This document shows positions 54,757 through 63,615 of a stretch of 64,000 bases of DNA, piece by piece (positions within the stretch are counted from its first letter, which is position 1; each line of letters begins with the position of its first letter). The position numbers were made by a program, and so were the translations under genes. The stretch is taken from contig CANLDL010000003.1 in NCBI GenBank assembly GCA_947489425.1, positions 186,001-250,000 of the forward strand, in the 5' to 3' direction. Below the pieces are notes generated by a model. It had not been told where the DNA came from. It saw nothing but the letters and a program-made list of their open reading frames with translations, and made no database searches. This DNA is from an uncultured Pseudomonadales bacterium (GTDB taxonomy: Bacteria; Pseudomonadota; Gammaproteobacteria; Pseudomonadales; Cellvibrionaceae).

Positions 54757-57700
54757 CCATCTTTTTGGCTTGAGAAAAATCGACTTTGCCCGAGCCTAGC
54801 TTAGGCAAAGTATCTACAGTTAGCACCTCACTAGGAATCATTAGCGGGTTGCAGTCATGCGCCAACATGGCTTTTTTTACCTCAGCAATATCTAACTCCA
54901 ACTCACTTAACAAAATAATTCTTTCACCTTTTTTATCATCGGGTAAATTAATGGCAATAACTTCTATGTCTTTTAGACCTCCATCTAAAACCTCATCCTC
55001 TTCAGTAGTCGTTGGGACAGCGTCATCAATAACTGACGCATGATAAGCAGCAAGACTCGATTGCACTTTTTGTTCAACGGCTCCAAGACTAATCATTTCG
55101 CCCCCTATTTTTGCAAAGCGAGAATAGCGATCAACAATCGTTAAAAAGCCATCTCGATCTAAATAGCCCTTATCGCCTGTTACGTACCAGCGAATTCCAT
55201 CTATCTCTCGAATAACCTGTTGCGTTTTTTCCTCGTCTTTTAAATAGCCCTGCATGACTTGAGCACCACCAATTAAAATCATACCTGCCTTATCTGTCGG
55301 CAACTCTTCTAATGTATCTGGATCTACAATTTTAAAGCTGCTGCCCGGTAAGGGCATACCTACCGTACCAGGCTTATCGCCAATTTGTATTTTCCAGTCA
55401 TCAGTCGATAGCACAGTTGGAATATTGACACTAGCGACAGGTGTGGTCTCTGTAGCACCATAGCCTTCGTAAATTTCTTTATTAAACTTTTCTTTAAAGG
55501 CACTGCGCACAGCTGGATTTAATTTTTCAGCACCCGAGACAACAACACGTAAACTATCAAACATCAGTGGATGCACTTTATTATTTTTACAATACAAGCG
55601 TAAAAATGTCGACGTACCACACATGATTGTTGCTCTATACTTAGCAGCTGCCTTTGCAGTACCGACTGCATCGGTAGGGTCTGCATGGCAGACAAGCGGC
55701 ATGCCTTCTATTAACGGCATAAACTGAGTAACTGTTAGACCAAAGGCATGAAATAGTGGTAGTGACGCCATTACAGTATCGTCTTCTCGAATATTAAGCA
55801 CCTCTGCAATTTGTTTGAGATTGGCCATAATATTGGTATGACTAAGCTGAATACCCTTGGGACTGCCTTCACTACCACTAGAAAATAATAAGGCTGCTGT
55901 ATTGCTAGAATTGAAAGAACTAGAAAAAAGAATTTTTAGTATTTTGGCGGGCAATAATTTAACCGCCAAAAGAATCGATAGCATCTTCCATTTAGGTATT
56001 TTATTTTTTAGTTCTTCTAGATACACAACCTTATAGGGCACTATTAACTCATCAATATTTAAACCTCGCTTGGCCAATTTAGATAGGAAAAGCTTGGAAG
56101 TATAAATTGTTTTAATATCAGACTTTTCAATCGACGCTAAAAATGCATCACTGCTTGCCGTATAGTTTAAATTAACAACCGTTTTGCCACTCAGTAAAAC
56201 AGCCATGTTGGCGACCACACCACCAGCACTAGTGGGCAAAAGTAAACCTATATTGCTTTCTTTACTTATTTTTTTGATCTCGCCTGAAAAAGCAACGGCA
56301 CCGACTAAGGCTTTGTGCGCCGATAAATTTGGATTAATACTATCGGCGATAGACAAATTATTACCTTGGCGTTTAACGGTGTCTATCCATGCATTTGGCA
56401 ATGTTTGCAGATCTTTTGCATAGCTTTGCCAAGAGCTGATCGACAAATCAAACACTCTTCGCTTTAACTCACTCACATCGACATCTTTTGCTAAAGGTTG
56501 GCCAAATGCAATAATAAGGTCACGTCTGAAGCCACCGCTTCTCAAGCGTTTAAAGTTCTCAGAGGACATTGAAAATTGACTGCCCCATAAACCACGCAGG
56601 TAAAAGGGCAATATAACCACATCATCGCTAGCAGCTTCAGCCGCGCGCTCATAGCCACGACGAAACTCTGCGAGCTGACCGCTGCGGCTAATCATCCCTT
56701 CGGGGAATAAACAAACGACTTCACCATTACTCAATAACTCGGCAATATACTCCAAGGTTTTTTGACTACTTGCCCCTGATTCGATAGGGATACAACCAAA
56801 CAATTTAAAAAACCATTGTAAATACCAGCGATTATAAATGCTCTTGTGCATTACAAAACGCACTGGGCGCGGGCAAGCAATTTGTACAATAGCCCAATCG
56901 ATCCAACTAATATGATTGCCTAAAAGTAAGACGCCTTTTTTCTCTGGAATATTCTTCATACCATCGACATTGACGCGGTAGCGATGGGTAACAAGATAGG
57001 CAAAAAGTAGGCGCACGATACTTTGTGGCAATTTATAAACGGTATAAAAGCCACCCCAAACGGCTACAATAGCAATTAACACTAATAAGGCTTTGGGGCT
57101 AATAGCAAGCAAAGAAAAACTAGCGGTTAGCACCAAAAAGAACAGCATCGCAAAATTTTGTACTAAGTTGTTAGCTGCCAATAATCGACCCAACTCATTC
57201 TCTTTGGCATAAAATTGGATTAAAGAATTAAGCGGAACAATAAAAAAGCCTCCCGCTATACCAATAAATAAAAAGTTAAGACTCATGCCTAAAGCACTAT
57301 CCAATGTAGGCAAGATACAAAGCCCCAAAGCAAAACCTAAAGCGCCTATAGGTATCAAACCGGTCTCGATATAATTACGAGACAGACGCCCGGCTAATGC
57401 CGAGCCTATAGCAATACCAATACCACTTGCTGCTAAAATAGCTTGGATGACAACCGTATTTGTCTCTCCTAATGTAGTTTTAGCAAAGGCAGGAAATGCC
57501 GCCAACATCACTTGCCCCACGGACCAAAAGACCGCCAGACCTATCATAGATTCGCGAATTGCATGCCTATGCAAAAGTGGCTTCAAGTTTTTAATGGCAG
57601 TCTTACCTTTAAGGTAATCTCTCGTCGAGAAGGATTGACTATGATCGGTTTGCTCCTGCTGAGGTAAGCGATACATCATGATGAGTTCGACAACACTATT

Positions 57701-58267
57701 AATCACCAACAAAAACCCAACGGGAACCAAGTTAAGTAAAATGTCACTTTTACTCGTTACACCACTTTCATATAAGGACTCAAAGGCAATAGAAAAGACA
57801 ACAGTACCGGCCAAAATAGCGACAATTGACACAGACTGAACCAGTCCATTCGCCTGCGCGAGACGCTGCTTACCAAATAAGCCCTTGATATAGCCATATT
57901 TAGCTGGCGAATAAAATGCGGATTGAATTGCTAATAAAAATGTCATAGCAAAAGCAGGCCAAAACCAACCTAGGGCGTAACAGCCCGTAATACCCAATGT
58001 TAGGACAACAGCAGCCCATGCAGAGAGCTTCATTGTTTGGTTTTTAGGGTATTTATCGCTAACGAAACCTGCCGGGCTAAAAAGGAGTATAAAAGGTAAG
58101 AGAATAAGCGCATTAAGAATAGCCGTTAAAATGACTTGTTCTGGGCCATCGTAGACCTTAAAAATGGTGTTTTGAATAATGATTTTATGCCCCAAATCAA
58201 CAAAGGCATTGAGAAATACAGCCACTAAAAAGGGAATTGCGCCCAGTGTTCGGATCAAACTTGGCAT
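54743..58267 (-). CDS. LplT-PlsC-acyl-ACP synthetase fusion (Aas-like)
   Basis: 1174 residues with three modules. An MFS transporter of the lysophospholipid flippase type (about 1-415, starting with LIRTLGAIPFLVAVFLNA and the DKYPKN loop) is followed by a PlsC acyltransferase (NHISWID at about 450 and FPEGMISR at about 520), then an AMP-forming acyl synthetase (SSGSEGSPKG at about 800; EGYGATET; TGDKGYLDRDGFLTIVDR). In E. coli LplT and Aas are separate proteins; together they bring lysophospholipid back across the inner membrane and re-acylate it. Such fusions occur in other bacteria. Regulation may come from the divergent XRE gene. Confidence 0.92.
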   Translation of the reverse strand: MPSLIRTLGAIPFLVAVFLNAFVDLGHKIIIQNTIFKVYDGPEQVILTAILNALILLPFILLFSPAGFVSDKYPKNQTMKLSAWAAVVLTLGITGCYALGWFWPAFAMTFLLAIQSAFYSPAKYGYIKGLFGKQRLAQANGLVQSVSIVAILAGTVVFSIAFESLYESGVTSKSDILLNLVPVGFLLVINSVVELIMMYRLPQQEQTDHSQSFSTRDYLKGKTAIKNLKPLLHRHAIRESMIGLAVFWSVGQVMLAAFPAFAKTTLGETNTVVIQAILAASGIGIAIGSALAGRLSRNYIETGLIPIGALGFALGLCILPTLDSALGMSLNFLFIGIAGGFFIVPLNSLIQFYAKENELGRLLAANNLVQNFAMLFFLVLTASFSLLAISPKALLVLIAIVAVWGGFYTVYKLPQSIVRLLFAYLVTHRYRVNVDGMKNIPEKKGVLLLGNHISWIDWAIVQIACPRPVRFVMHKSIYNRWYLQWFFKLFGCIPIESGASSQKTLEYIAELLSNGEVVCLFPEGMISRSGQLAEFRRGYERAAEAASDDVVILPFYLRGLWGSQFSMSSENFKRLRSGGFRRDLIIAFGQPLAKDVDVSELKRRVFDLSISSWQSYAKDLQTLPNAWIDTVKRQGNNLSIADSINPNLSAHKALVGAVAFSGEIKKISKESNIGLLLPTSAGGVVANMAVLLSGKTVVNLNYTASSDAFLASIEKSDIKTIYTSKLFLSKLAKRGLNIDELIVPYKVVYLEELKNKIPKWKMLSILLAVKLLPAKILKILFSSSFNSSNTAALLFSSGSEGSPKGIQLSHTNIMANLKQIAEVLNIREDDTVMASLPLFHAFGLTVTQFMPLIEGMPLVCHADPTDAVGTAKAAAKYRATIMCGTSTFLRLYCKNNKVHPLMFDSLRVVVSGAEKLNPAVRSAFKEKFNKEIYEGYGATETTPVASVNIPTVLSTDDWKIQIGDKPGTVGMPLPGSSFKIVDPDTLEELPTDKAGMILIGGAQVMQGYLKDEEKTQQVIREIDGIRWYVTGDKGYLDRDGFLTIVDRYSRFAKIGGEMISLGAVEQKVQSSLAAYHASVIDDAVPTTTEEDEVLDGGLKDIEVIAINLPDDKKGERIILLSELELDIAEVKKAMLAHDCNPLMIPSEVLTVDTLPKLGSGKVDFSQAKKMAQAL

Positions 58268-58415
58268 AACGGAAATCCTTGATATAAATAAAAGCGTAGA
58301 TTGCTTAAAAGACGCTAAATATACAACCTAAAATAAATTAGTAGATTAATAGTTCACTAAAAGAATTGCTATATGATACTTTATAGTCGATTATTTATTA
58401 TTAATAAAGCCAGTG

Positions 58416-58443
58416 TGATTAACTCAGTCGACTCAGTTAATCA
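58416..58443. promoter_or_regulatory. 28-bp near-perfect palindrome, candidate operator
   Basis: Arms TGATTAACT (58416-58424) and AGTTAATCA (58435-58443) enclose a second palindrome AGTCGACT; 26 of 28 bases are self-complementary. It ends immediately before TATAAT (58444-58449), so it overlaps the spacer and -35 region of the promoter that would drive the XRE gene. This is the position expected for autoregulation. Confidence 0.6.
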
Positions 58444-58449
58444 TATAAT
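58444..58449 (+). promoter_or_regulatory. Candidate -10 element for the XRE gene
   Basis: A perfect TATAAT, 37 bases before the ATG. A TTAACT at 58419-58424 is the best -35 candidate, with a slightly long 19-base spacer inside the palindrome. Confidence 0.5.
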
Positions 58450-58486
58450 GACTTGATCAGCCAATCACCGTTTACTGAGAATAACT

Positions 58487-59218
58487 ATGGCACAGACGCA
58501 AACTCTCGTAAAAACACTCAAAAAGCAACTAAAAGCTCACGGCAAGACATATGCAGATGTCGCAAATGCATTAGAGCTTAGCGAAGCATCAGTAAAACGT
58601 TTATTTGCCGAGCAAAATTTCACACTACAACGGCTTGAGGCCATCAGTCAGTTAATTAGCTTACAGATATCCGACCTAGTCAATCTCATGCTCCAAGAAC
58701 AGCCACAATTAGTGCAATTAACCACTGAGCAAGAGCATGAAATAGTCGGCGACCCTCTGTTACTCATGATTACTGTCAACGTAATGAGTGGGCTCGATTT
58801 TAACGATCTGACCAAAAAGTATAATATCAGCGAGACCAGCGCCATTCAAAAGCTTGCCCAATTGGATCGCTTAAAGATAATAGAGCTACTGCCCAAAAAC
58901 CGCATCAAACTATTGATATCACCCAACTTTTCATGGATACAAAACGGGCCTATACAAAATTTTTACCAACAGCAATTAGAGAGAGAGTTCTTTCAAAGCC
59001 GTTTCGATAAAAAAAATGAAAAATTGATTGTATTAAATGGTTTATTAACCGATGCTTCGAATAGTGAGCTACAAAAGAAGATGCAAATAGTCGTTAATAA
59101 GTTTAACGAACTGATTAAGGAAGATACGCCTGTATCAATAGACAATAAGCATGGCACTACAGCTGTTATTGCCCTAAGGCGCTGGCAATTCAGTTTGTTT
59201 GAAGAGTACTTTAAATAA
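58487..59218 (+). CDS. XRE-family transcriptional regulator
   Basis: 243 residues. The N-terminal helix-turn-helix (KTYADVANALELSEASVKRLFAE, about residues 20-42) is of the Cro/XRE type. The middle part (LLLMITVNVMSGLDFNDLTKKYNISETSAIQKL) looks like a second winged-helix-like unit, and the C-terminal third is helical. No cupin or peptidase domain is present. Divergence from the Aas-like fusion and a strong palindrome at the promoter suggest it regulates itself and perhaps that gene. Confidence 0.8.
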   Translation: MAQTQTLVKTLKKQLKAHGKTYADVANALELSEASVKRLFAEQNFTLQRLEAISQLISLQISDLVNLMLQEQPQLVQLTTEQEHEIVGDPLLLMITVNVMSGLDFNDLTKKYNISETSAIQKLAQLDRLKIIELLPKNRIKLLISPNFSWIQNGPIQNFYQQQLEREFFQSRFDKKNEKLIVLNGLLTDASNSELQKKMQIVVNKFNELIKEDTPVSIDNKHGTTAVIALRRWQFSLFEEYFK

Positions 59219-59274
59219 AAAACCCTCAGATAATCAGGGGGGCTTAAAAATAATCTAAGTGCGGGATTGCGATT

Positions 59275-59685
59275 ATGATAACTGACCAAAACACACCACC
59301 GTTTATCATTAATGAAAATAACTGCGAGCATGAAAAATGGCCCGACAAATCTCGGGGCGACATCAAATGGAAAACACTCATTAGTGGCGATAAAATGGCA
59401 AGCGATGGCATAAGTTGTGGTATTGCAGAACTGTCAGAAAAGGAATCCTCACTGCATTTACACCAACATGCGATACCCGAGGTATACTATATATTACAGG
59501 GCAAAGGGATCATGCCCATTGATGACAAAATATTTGAAGTATCAACAGGCTCAACGATATACATCCCCAATAATGCACTTCATCAAATAACCAACACTAG
59601 CAAAAAGCCTCTACGCTTTTTTTATGTATTCCCTACCAACACATTCTCTGATGTTGAATATAATTTTGTCCACGAAAATAAATAA
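59275..59685 (+). CDS. Cupin-domain protein
   Basis: 136 residues. Cupin motif 1 is LHLHQHAIPEVYYILQGKG and motif 2 is PNNALHQITNTSKKPLRFFYVFP. His and Glu metal ligands are in place. It may be a small metal-dependent isomerase or a sensor. It is followed two bases later by the pseudouridine synthase, so these may be one transcript. Confidence 0.82.
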   Translation: MITDQNTPPFIINENNCEHEKWPDKSRGDIKWKTLISGDKMASDGISCGIAELSEKESSLHLHQHAIPEVYYILQGKGIMPIDDKIFEVSTGSTIYIPNNALHQITNTSKKPLRFFYVFPTNTFSDVEYNFVHENK

Positions 59686-59687
59686 GC

Positions 59688-60398
59688 ATGCCAAGCACTT
59701 GTACACGACTAGATCGCTTTCTTATTGAGAAAGTACGCTTAAAGAACAAAGATGTACGCCTATTACTTGCCCAAAAAAGGATACTGCTCGACGGCAGGCA
59801 TGCTAATGGCATGAATCAAACAATTAATAAATTTACAAAAATACAAATAGACGAAAACATAATACAAAACAATAAGCCCTGCTATATAAAACTACACAAG
59901 CCTAAAGGGGTTGTCAGTGCAACCAAGGATGCAAACCATAAGACCGTCGTTGATTTACTAGCACCTAACGAGCCGACAGACTTACATATTGCAGGACGCT
60001 TAGATTTTAACTCTACCGGATTAATATTATTAACTAACGATGGCCAGTGGTCACGAAAACTATCGGCGCCTGAGTCAAATATAGAAAAACGCTATAGCGT
60101 AACCATAGATAAACCCATTACCCAAGACGTCATCGATGCATTTAGTCGCGGCATTTACTTCGCCTTCGAAAACACGACAACACTTCCTGCCACATTAACC
60201 ATGCACGATGAATACACAGCCGAGGTAATACTCAAAGAGGGTAAGTATCACCAAATAAAACGTATGTTTGGCCACTTTCAAATCGAAGTATTAACTCTGC
60301 ACCGCTTCGCCATTGGCTCGATAGTACTAGACAGCCATTTAGCCGAGGGAGAAAGTCGGCATTTAAACCCCGAAGAAGTCTCCAGGGCTTTTAGCTAA
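59688..60398 (+). CDS. Pseudouridine synthase, RsuA/RluB/E/F family
   Basis: 236 residues: an N-terminal S4-like RNA-binding domain (CTRLDRFLIEKVRLKNKDVRLLL) and a catalytic domain with KPKGVVSAT, the catalytic Asp in HIAGRLDFNSTGLILLTNDG, EKRYSVTID and KEGKYHQIKRMFGHF. The length and S4 domain fit RsuA (16S U516) best, but the subfamily cannot be fixed by eye. It starts two bases after the cupin gene. Confidence 0.88.
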   Translation: MPSTCTRLDRFLIEKVRLKNKDVRLLLAQKRILLDGRHANGMNQTINKFTKIQIDENIIQNNKPCYIKLHKPKGVVSATKDANHKTVVDLLAPNEPTDLHIAGRLDFNSTGLILLTNDGQWSRKLSAPESNIEKRYSVTIDKPITQDVIDAFSRGIYFAFENTTTLPATLTMHDEYTAEVILKEGKYHQIKRMFGHFQIEVLTLHRFAIGSIVLDSHLAEGESRHLNPEEVSRAFS

Positions 60399-60406
60399 TA
60401 TCATGC

Positions 60407-62032
60407 TTATTTTTTTACCAGCTCAACTCGTCGATTAAGTGCCTTACCCGCCTCGGTGTCGTTACTGGCCACTGGCGCAACTTGACCAACACCTACTGCC
60501 TGTAAGCGCCCAGAAGCAATCCCATGCTGGCCTGTCAAAGCATTAACAACAGCCTGTGCACGATTTTTTGACAAGGTATTATTATTTTCAAAGGTGCCGT
60601 CGGAATCCGTATGCCCAACAACAAATACCGATAAATCAGGCGCATTATTTAATGCTTTGGTAATTTCTACTAACGATTCTTTCGACTCAGCTTTTAATAC
60701 TGCCGAGCCCGAATCAAAATAAAGTCCGTACAGAGAGATGTGGCCTTTTTCGTCAATATCACGGTTTATTTCAGAAGCTTCAACGACTTCTAAGTCTGCA
60801 GAAAAATCTGCAACCTGCACTATCTCAACATGCACAATAGGCAATGGCTCGCGCAAATCCATAAACGCTTTACTCGTTGCAATATTAGGAATGGGCAGCG
60901 TTGAATAAGCCGATACGATAAATTCGCCCTGGGCATTTTTAACTTTTGCCGAAAGGTATGCCTGAGTATCATAATAAGAAGCGACATTATATAAATGGAA
61001 TGCTTTTTGGTGACTTAATTTTACTTGTTTGTATTCTGGATAAATAAATTTCTGGCCAATCTTTTCTGGGCAGCCATCTTTATGGCAATAAAAAATCTCT
61101 TCGAACTCGCCTAAATCTTCAAATACAGATCGGTAATTATTAACAGCACCAACGGGTGAGTGATTAGGCGGCGCAAAATAGACTAATTGCGTGCGCTTTC
61201 CGCTAACGCTGAGTGTACTCCAGTTTTTCTTTTTGGCTGATTCGATAAATTCCCCGGCATCAAAATCGAAGGAGCTTTTACCGATAAGCACCGAGTTTTT
61301 AATTCTTGGTAAACTTTTATAATCGCCAGTGTCAGCCAACTCTTTAACACCGTGCACTTTGCTTTCTGGCTGATCGATTTCAGGACTCTCAATTAACTCT
61401 AAGCTACTAGAGAATTTTCCCACCTGCACTAAATCAATATGAATCACTGGCAGCACCTCAGACAGTTTCATTTGTTTAGCTGAGAAGGAATTAGGTAATG
61501 CTGAATAAACTGATACAAATAAAGTGTCTTCTTTATTACTTATTTTTACCGACAAGTAAGATTGCTGAGTATAATAAGAGCTTGAATACATAGAGAATAC
61601 TTTATCATGGCTAAAGGCCATCGATGCATACTCTTTTCCTATAAATTTTTTACCAATGTCTCTTAAACAACTGTTTTTATCACAGTGAAAGAGTTCTTCT
61701 ACATCGCCAAGTTGTTGAAATGCGGAGCGATAATTATTGATCACCGCAGCTAATGATAGCTCAGACGGGGCGAAATACACTAGCTGGGTTCGCGCACCTT
61801 GGGCTTTAGTCGTCTTCCATTTTCTCGCCTTAATTTCGTTAATAAATGTGCCAATATCATATGCAAACTGATTTTTGCCAATTAAAATAGAATCCTTAAT
61901 TCTTGGTAAACCAGGGTAGTCAGTGGCACCACTAAGGCTTTTAACATCATCTATCGCACTTGCGATACTACTTAATACAGTGAGCCCCAAAAACAGCAAT
62001 ATTATTAATTGTTTACGCATTATTTTATTCAT
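60407..62032 (-). CDS. Tandem DUF4892 - OmpA C-terminal domain protein
   Basis: 541 residues. The signal peptide ends near SIASA. Two copies of a DUF4892 domain follow (about 30-215 and 235-420). Both show LPRIK(D/N)S(I/V)LIGK, the RTQLVYFAP strand, a NNYRS(A/V)F motif and a Cys pair (HCDKNSC; CHKDGC). An OmpA-type peptidoglycan-binding domain follows at about 435-541 (YFDSGSAVLKAES, GHTDSDGT, LSKNRAQAV, GVGQVAP, NRRVELV). Single DUF4892-OmpA proteins occur in pseudomonads; the doubling is unusual. It probably sits in the periplasm bound to the wall. Confidence 0.85.
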   Translation of the reverse strand: MNKIMRKQLIILLFLGLTVLSSIASAIDDVKSLSGATDYPGLPRIKDSILIGKNQFAYDIGTFINEIKARKWKTTKAQGARTQLVYFAPSELSLAAVINNYRSAFQQLGDVEELFHCDKNSCLRDIGKKFIGKEYASMAFSHDKVFSMYSSSYYTQQSYLSVKISNKEDTLFVSVYSALPNSFSAKQMKLSEVLPVIHIDLVQVGKFSSSLELIESPEIDQPESKVHGVKELADTGDYKSLPRIKNSVLIGKSSFDFDAGEFIESAKKKNWSTLSVSGKRTQLVYFAPPNHSPVGAVNNYRSVFEDLGEFEEIFYCHKDGCPEKIGQKFIYPEYKQVKLSHQKAFHLYNVASYYDTQAYLSAKVKNAQGEFIVSAYSTLPIPNIATSKAFMDLREPLPIVHVEIVQVADFSADLEVVEASEINRDIDEKGHISLYGLYFDSGSAVLKAESKESLVEITKALNNAPDLSVFVVGHTDSDGTFENNNTLSKNRAQAVVNALTGQHGIASGRLQAVGVGQVAPVASNDTEAGKALNRRVELVKK

Positions 62033-62180
62033 TATTTTTTATTCCCTATTGAACAACAATTGTATATCCAGCGTTTACAAATAGCTAATTACTACTTCAC
62101 AAAATATATTTACCCTATTATCTATATAATAAAATCGATAATCATATTATTAGTGAGGTTAGAAATACTTATTACCTGAA

Positions 62181-63455
62181 TTATTTTCTACTTAACAATA
62201 ACTGCACATTATCCTGATCTATTTGAAACCTAAATTGCCCTAAAACATTCATCCCTAACAATCCGTCAACATTAGAAGATAATGAAAAATCTAGCACTGC
62301 AACAGGTGTGTTTTTTAAAATATAAGGACCAATCTTGATCTCTGAAAATGCATAGACAGTACCTTTAGTAACTCCATTGGCCGTTTGAAAAAGCCGACTG
62401 CCAATTTCTCTGACATCAACACCAGAGCTTAACGCTGTAAAGGAATCTCTAGATAAAGTAGTTAGTGATGCACCGGTATCGATTAGCAAGGTAACATTAT
62501 CTCTGCGACCGATACCCAACCCCACTAAATACTGATTACCACTTTGCGCCAAAGCAACTCTACTAGCATTTCTCCATGGGTTATTATTAATAGGAACGCT
62601 ATCTTGTTCGAGTAACTCCTGTAGCAATTGGCGCGCCTTGCTACCCACAACACTGTCGTTTTTTATAGGCTCCAACTGATCAATAGCTGCCTCTTTGTCA
62701 CCTAAATTACGATACACCACCGCATGGCGATATTCGTATTGTGCAGTTAACAAGCCAGAGGAATCTATATGTGCATATAAATTACTGAGAGAAAGCCAAT
62801 CTTCATTTTGTGCAAAGAAGGCATCGCTATTTTGAACAAACTGGTTAAAACTGCGGCTAATTTTTTGTAAGTCGTTATCGTCGTATGCATAACTTTTGGT
62901 TAGCTGATAAACATTGACGGCCTCAATATAAAACCCGTTTATTTGATTAAAATTAGCGAGTAATAGTAGAACATCCACATCGTTATAATAGGCTGATAAA
63001 AAGCTATCACTTGCTTGAGAAAAGTCACTAGCCTCATTATTAGTGATCAAGTATTCGAGGTGACTTAAAAATAGATCTTTTAACTCAACAAGCACCTTGG
63101 GTTTATTTACGTTTTCATACTCTTGGTATAGTAGTATTGCCTCATCATAATTGGCACTGCTTAACAAAGCACTAAATTTTTGTGCCGCTGTTTTTGGCTT
63201 TTTACCTACCAATGTCTCTACAGTATTCTCAGCCGATGCTTGAGCGATATATGAAGGCGAAGTGGTATCAGAGGGCTCAACCGGAAAGTCATTGTTGATA
63301 TTTTGTACTGGATCACTATATCTACTAGTACTAACAAGCTCTTCTGTTTCGTGGGTTTCAAGGTATGAAAGATGCGAACTCCATAAATCGCTGGCAAACC
63401 AACCCATCACAAAACTCATTGCAGCAACGCTAATAAACAGTAAAACGATTTTCAT
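62181..63455 (-). CDS. Membrane-anchored retropepsin-like aspartic protease
   Basis: 424 residues. An N-terminal helix (VLLFISVAAMSFVMGWF) anchors the protein in the inner membrane. The middle (about 80-290) is helical and TPR-like. The C-terminal clan-AA protease domain has the catalytic LLIDTGASLTTLSRDSF (Asp about 325) and the second part VDGLLGMNVLGQFRFQID. Such proteins act as dimers. The substrate is unknown. Confidence 0.82.
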   Translation of the reverse strand: MKIVLLFISVAAMSFVMGWFASDLWSSHLSYLETHETEELVSTSRYSDPVQNINNDFPVEPSDTTSPSYIAQASAENTVETLVGKKPKTAAQKFSALLSSANYDEAILLYQEYENVNKPKVLVELKDLFLSHLEYLITNNEASDFSQASDSFLSAYYNDVDVLLLLANFNQINGFYIEAVNVYQLTKSYAYDDNDLQKISRSFNQFVQNSDAFFAQNEDWLSLSNLYAHIDSSGLLTAQYEYRHAVVYRNLGDKEAAIDQLEPIKNDSVVGSKARQLLQELLEQDSVPINNNPWRNASRVALAQSGNQYLVGLGIGRRDNVTLLIDTGASLTTLSRDSFTALSSGVDVREIGSRLFQTANGVTKGTVYAFSEIKIGPYILKNTPVAVLDFSLSSNVDGLLGMNVLGQFRFQIDQDNVQLLLSRK

Positions 63456-63615
63456 AGGTTTCCCAATAAACGATGCCTAATCCAGTGGATGCTCTAGTAG
63501 ACACTATAACAATCCAGTTGTTAGCAACAAACTTCATATTATCAAGTAGTTGTAATTTTGTATTTAATAGGCAAAATGTACAGTTAACTAATAATTATAA
63601 GATACGGGCGCAGAC

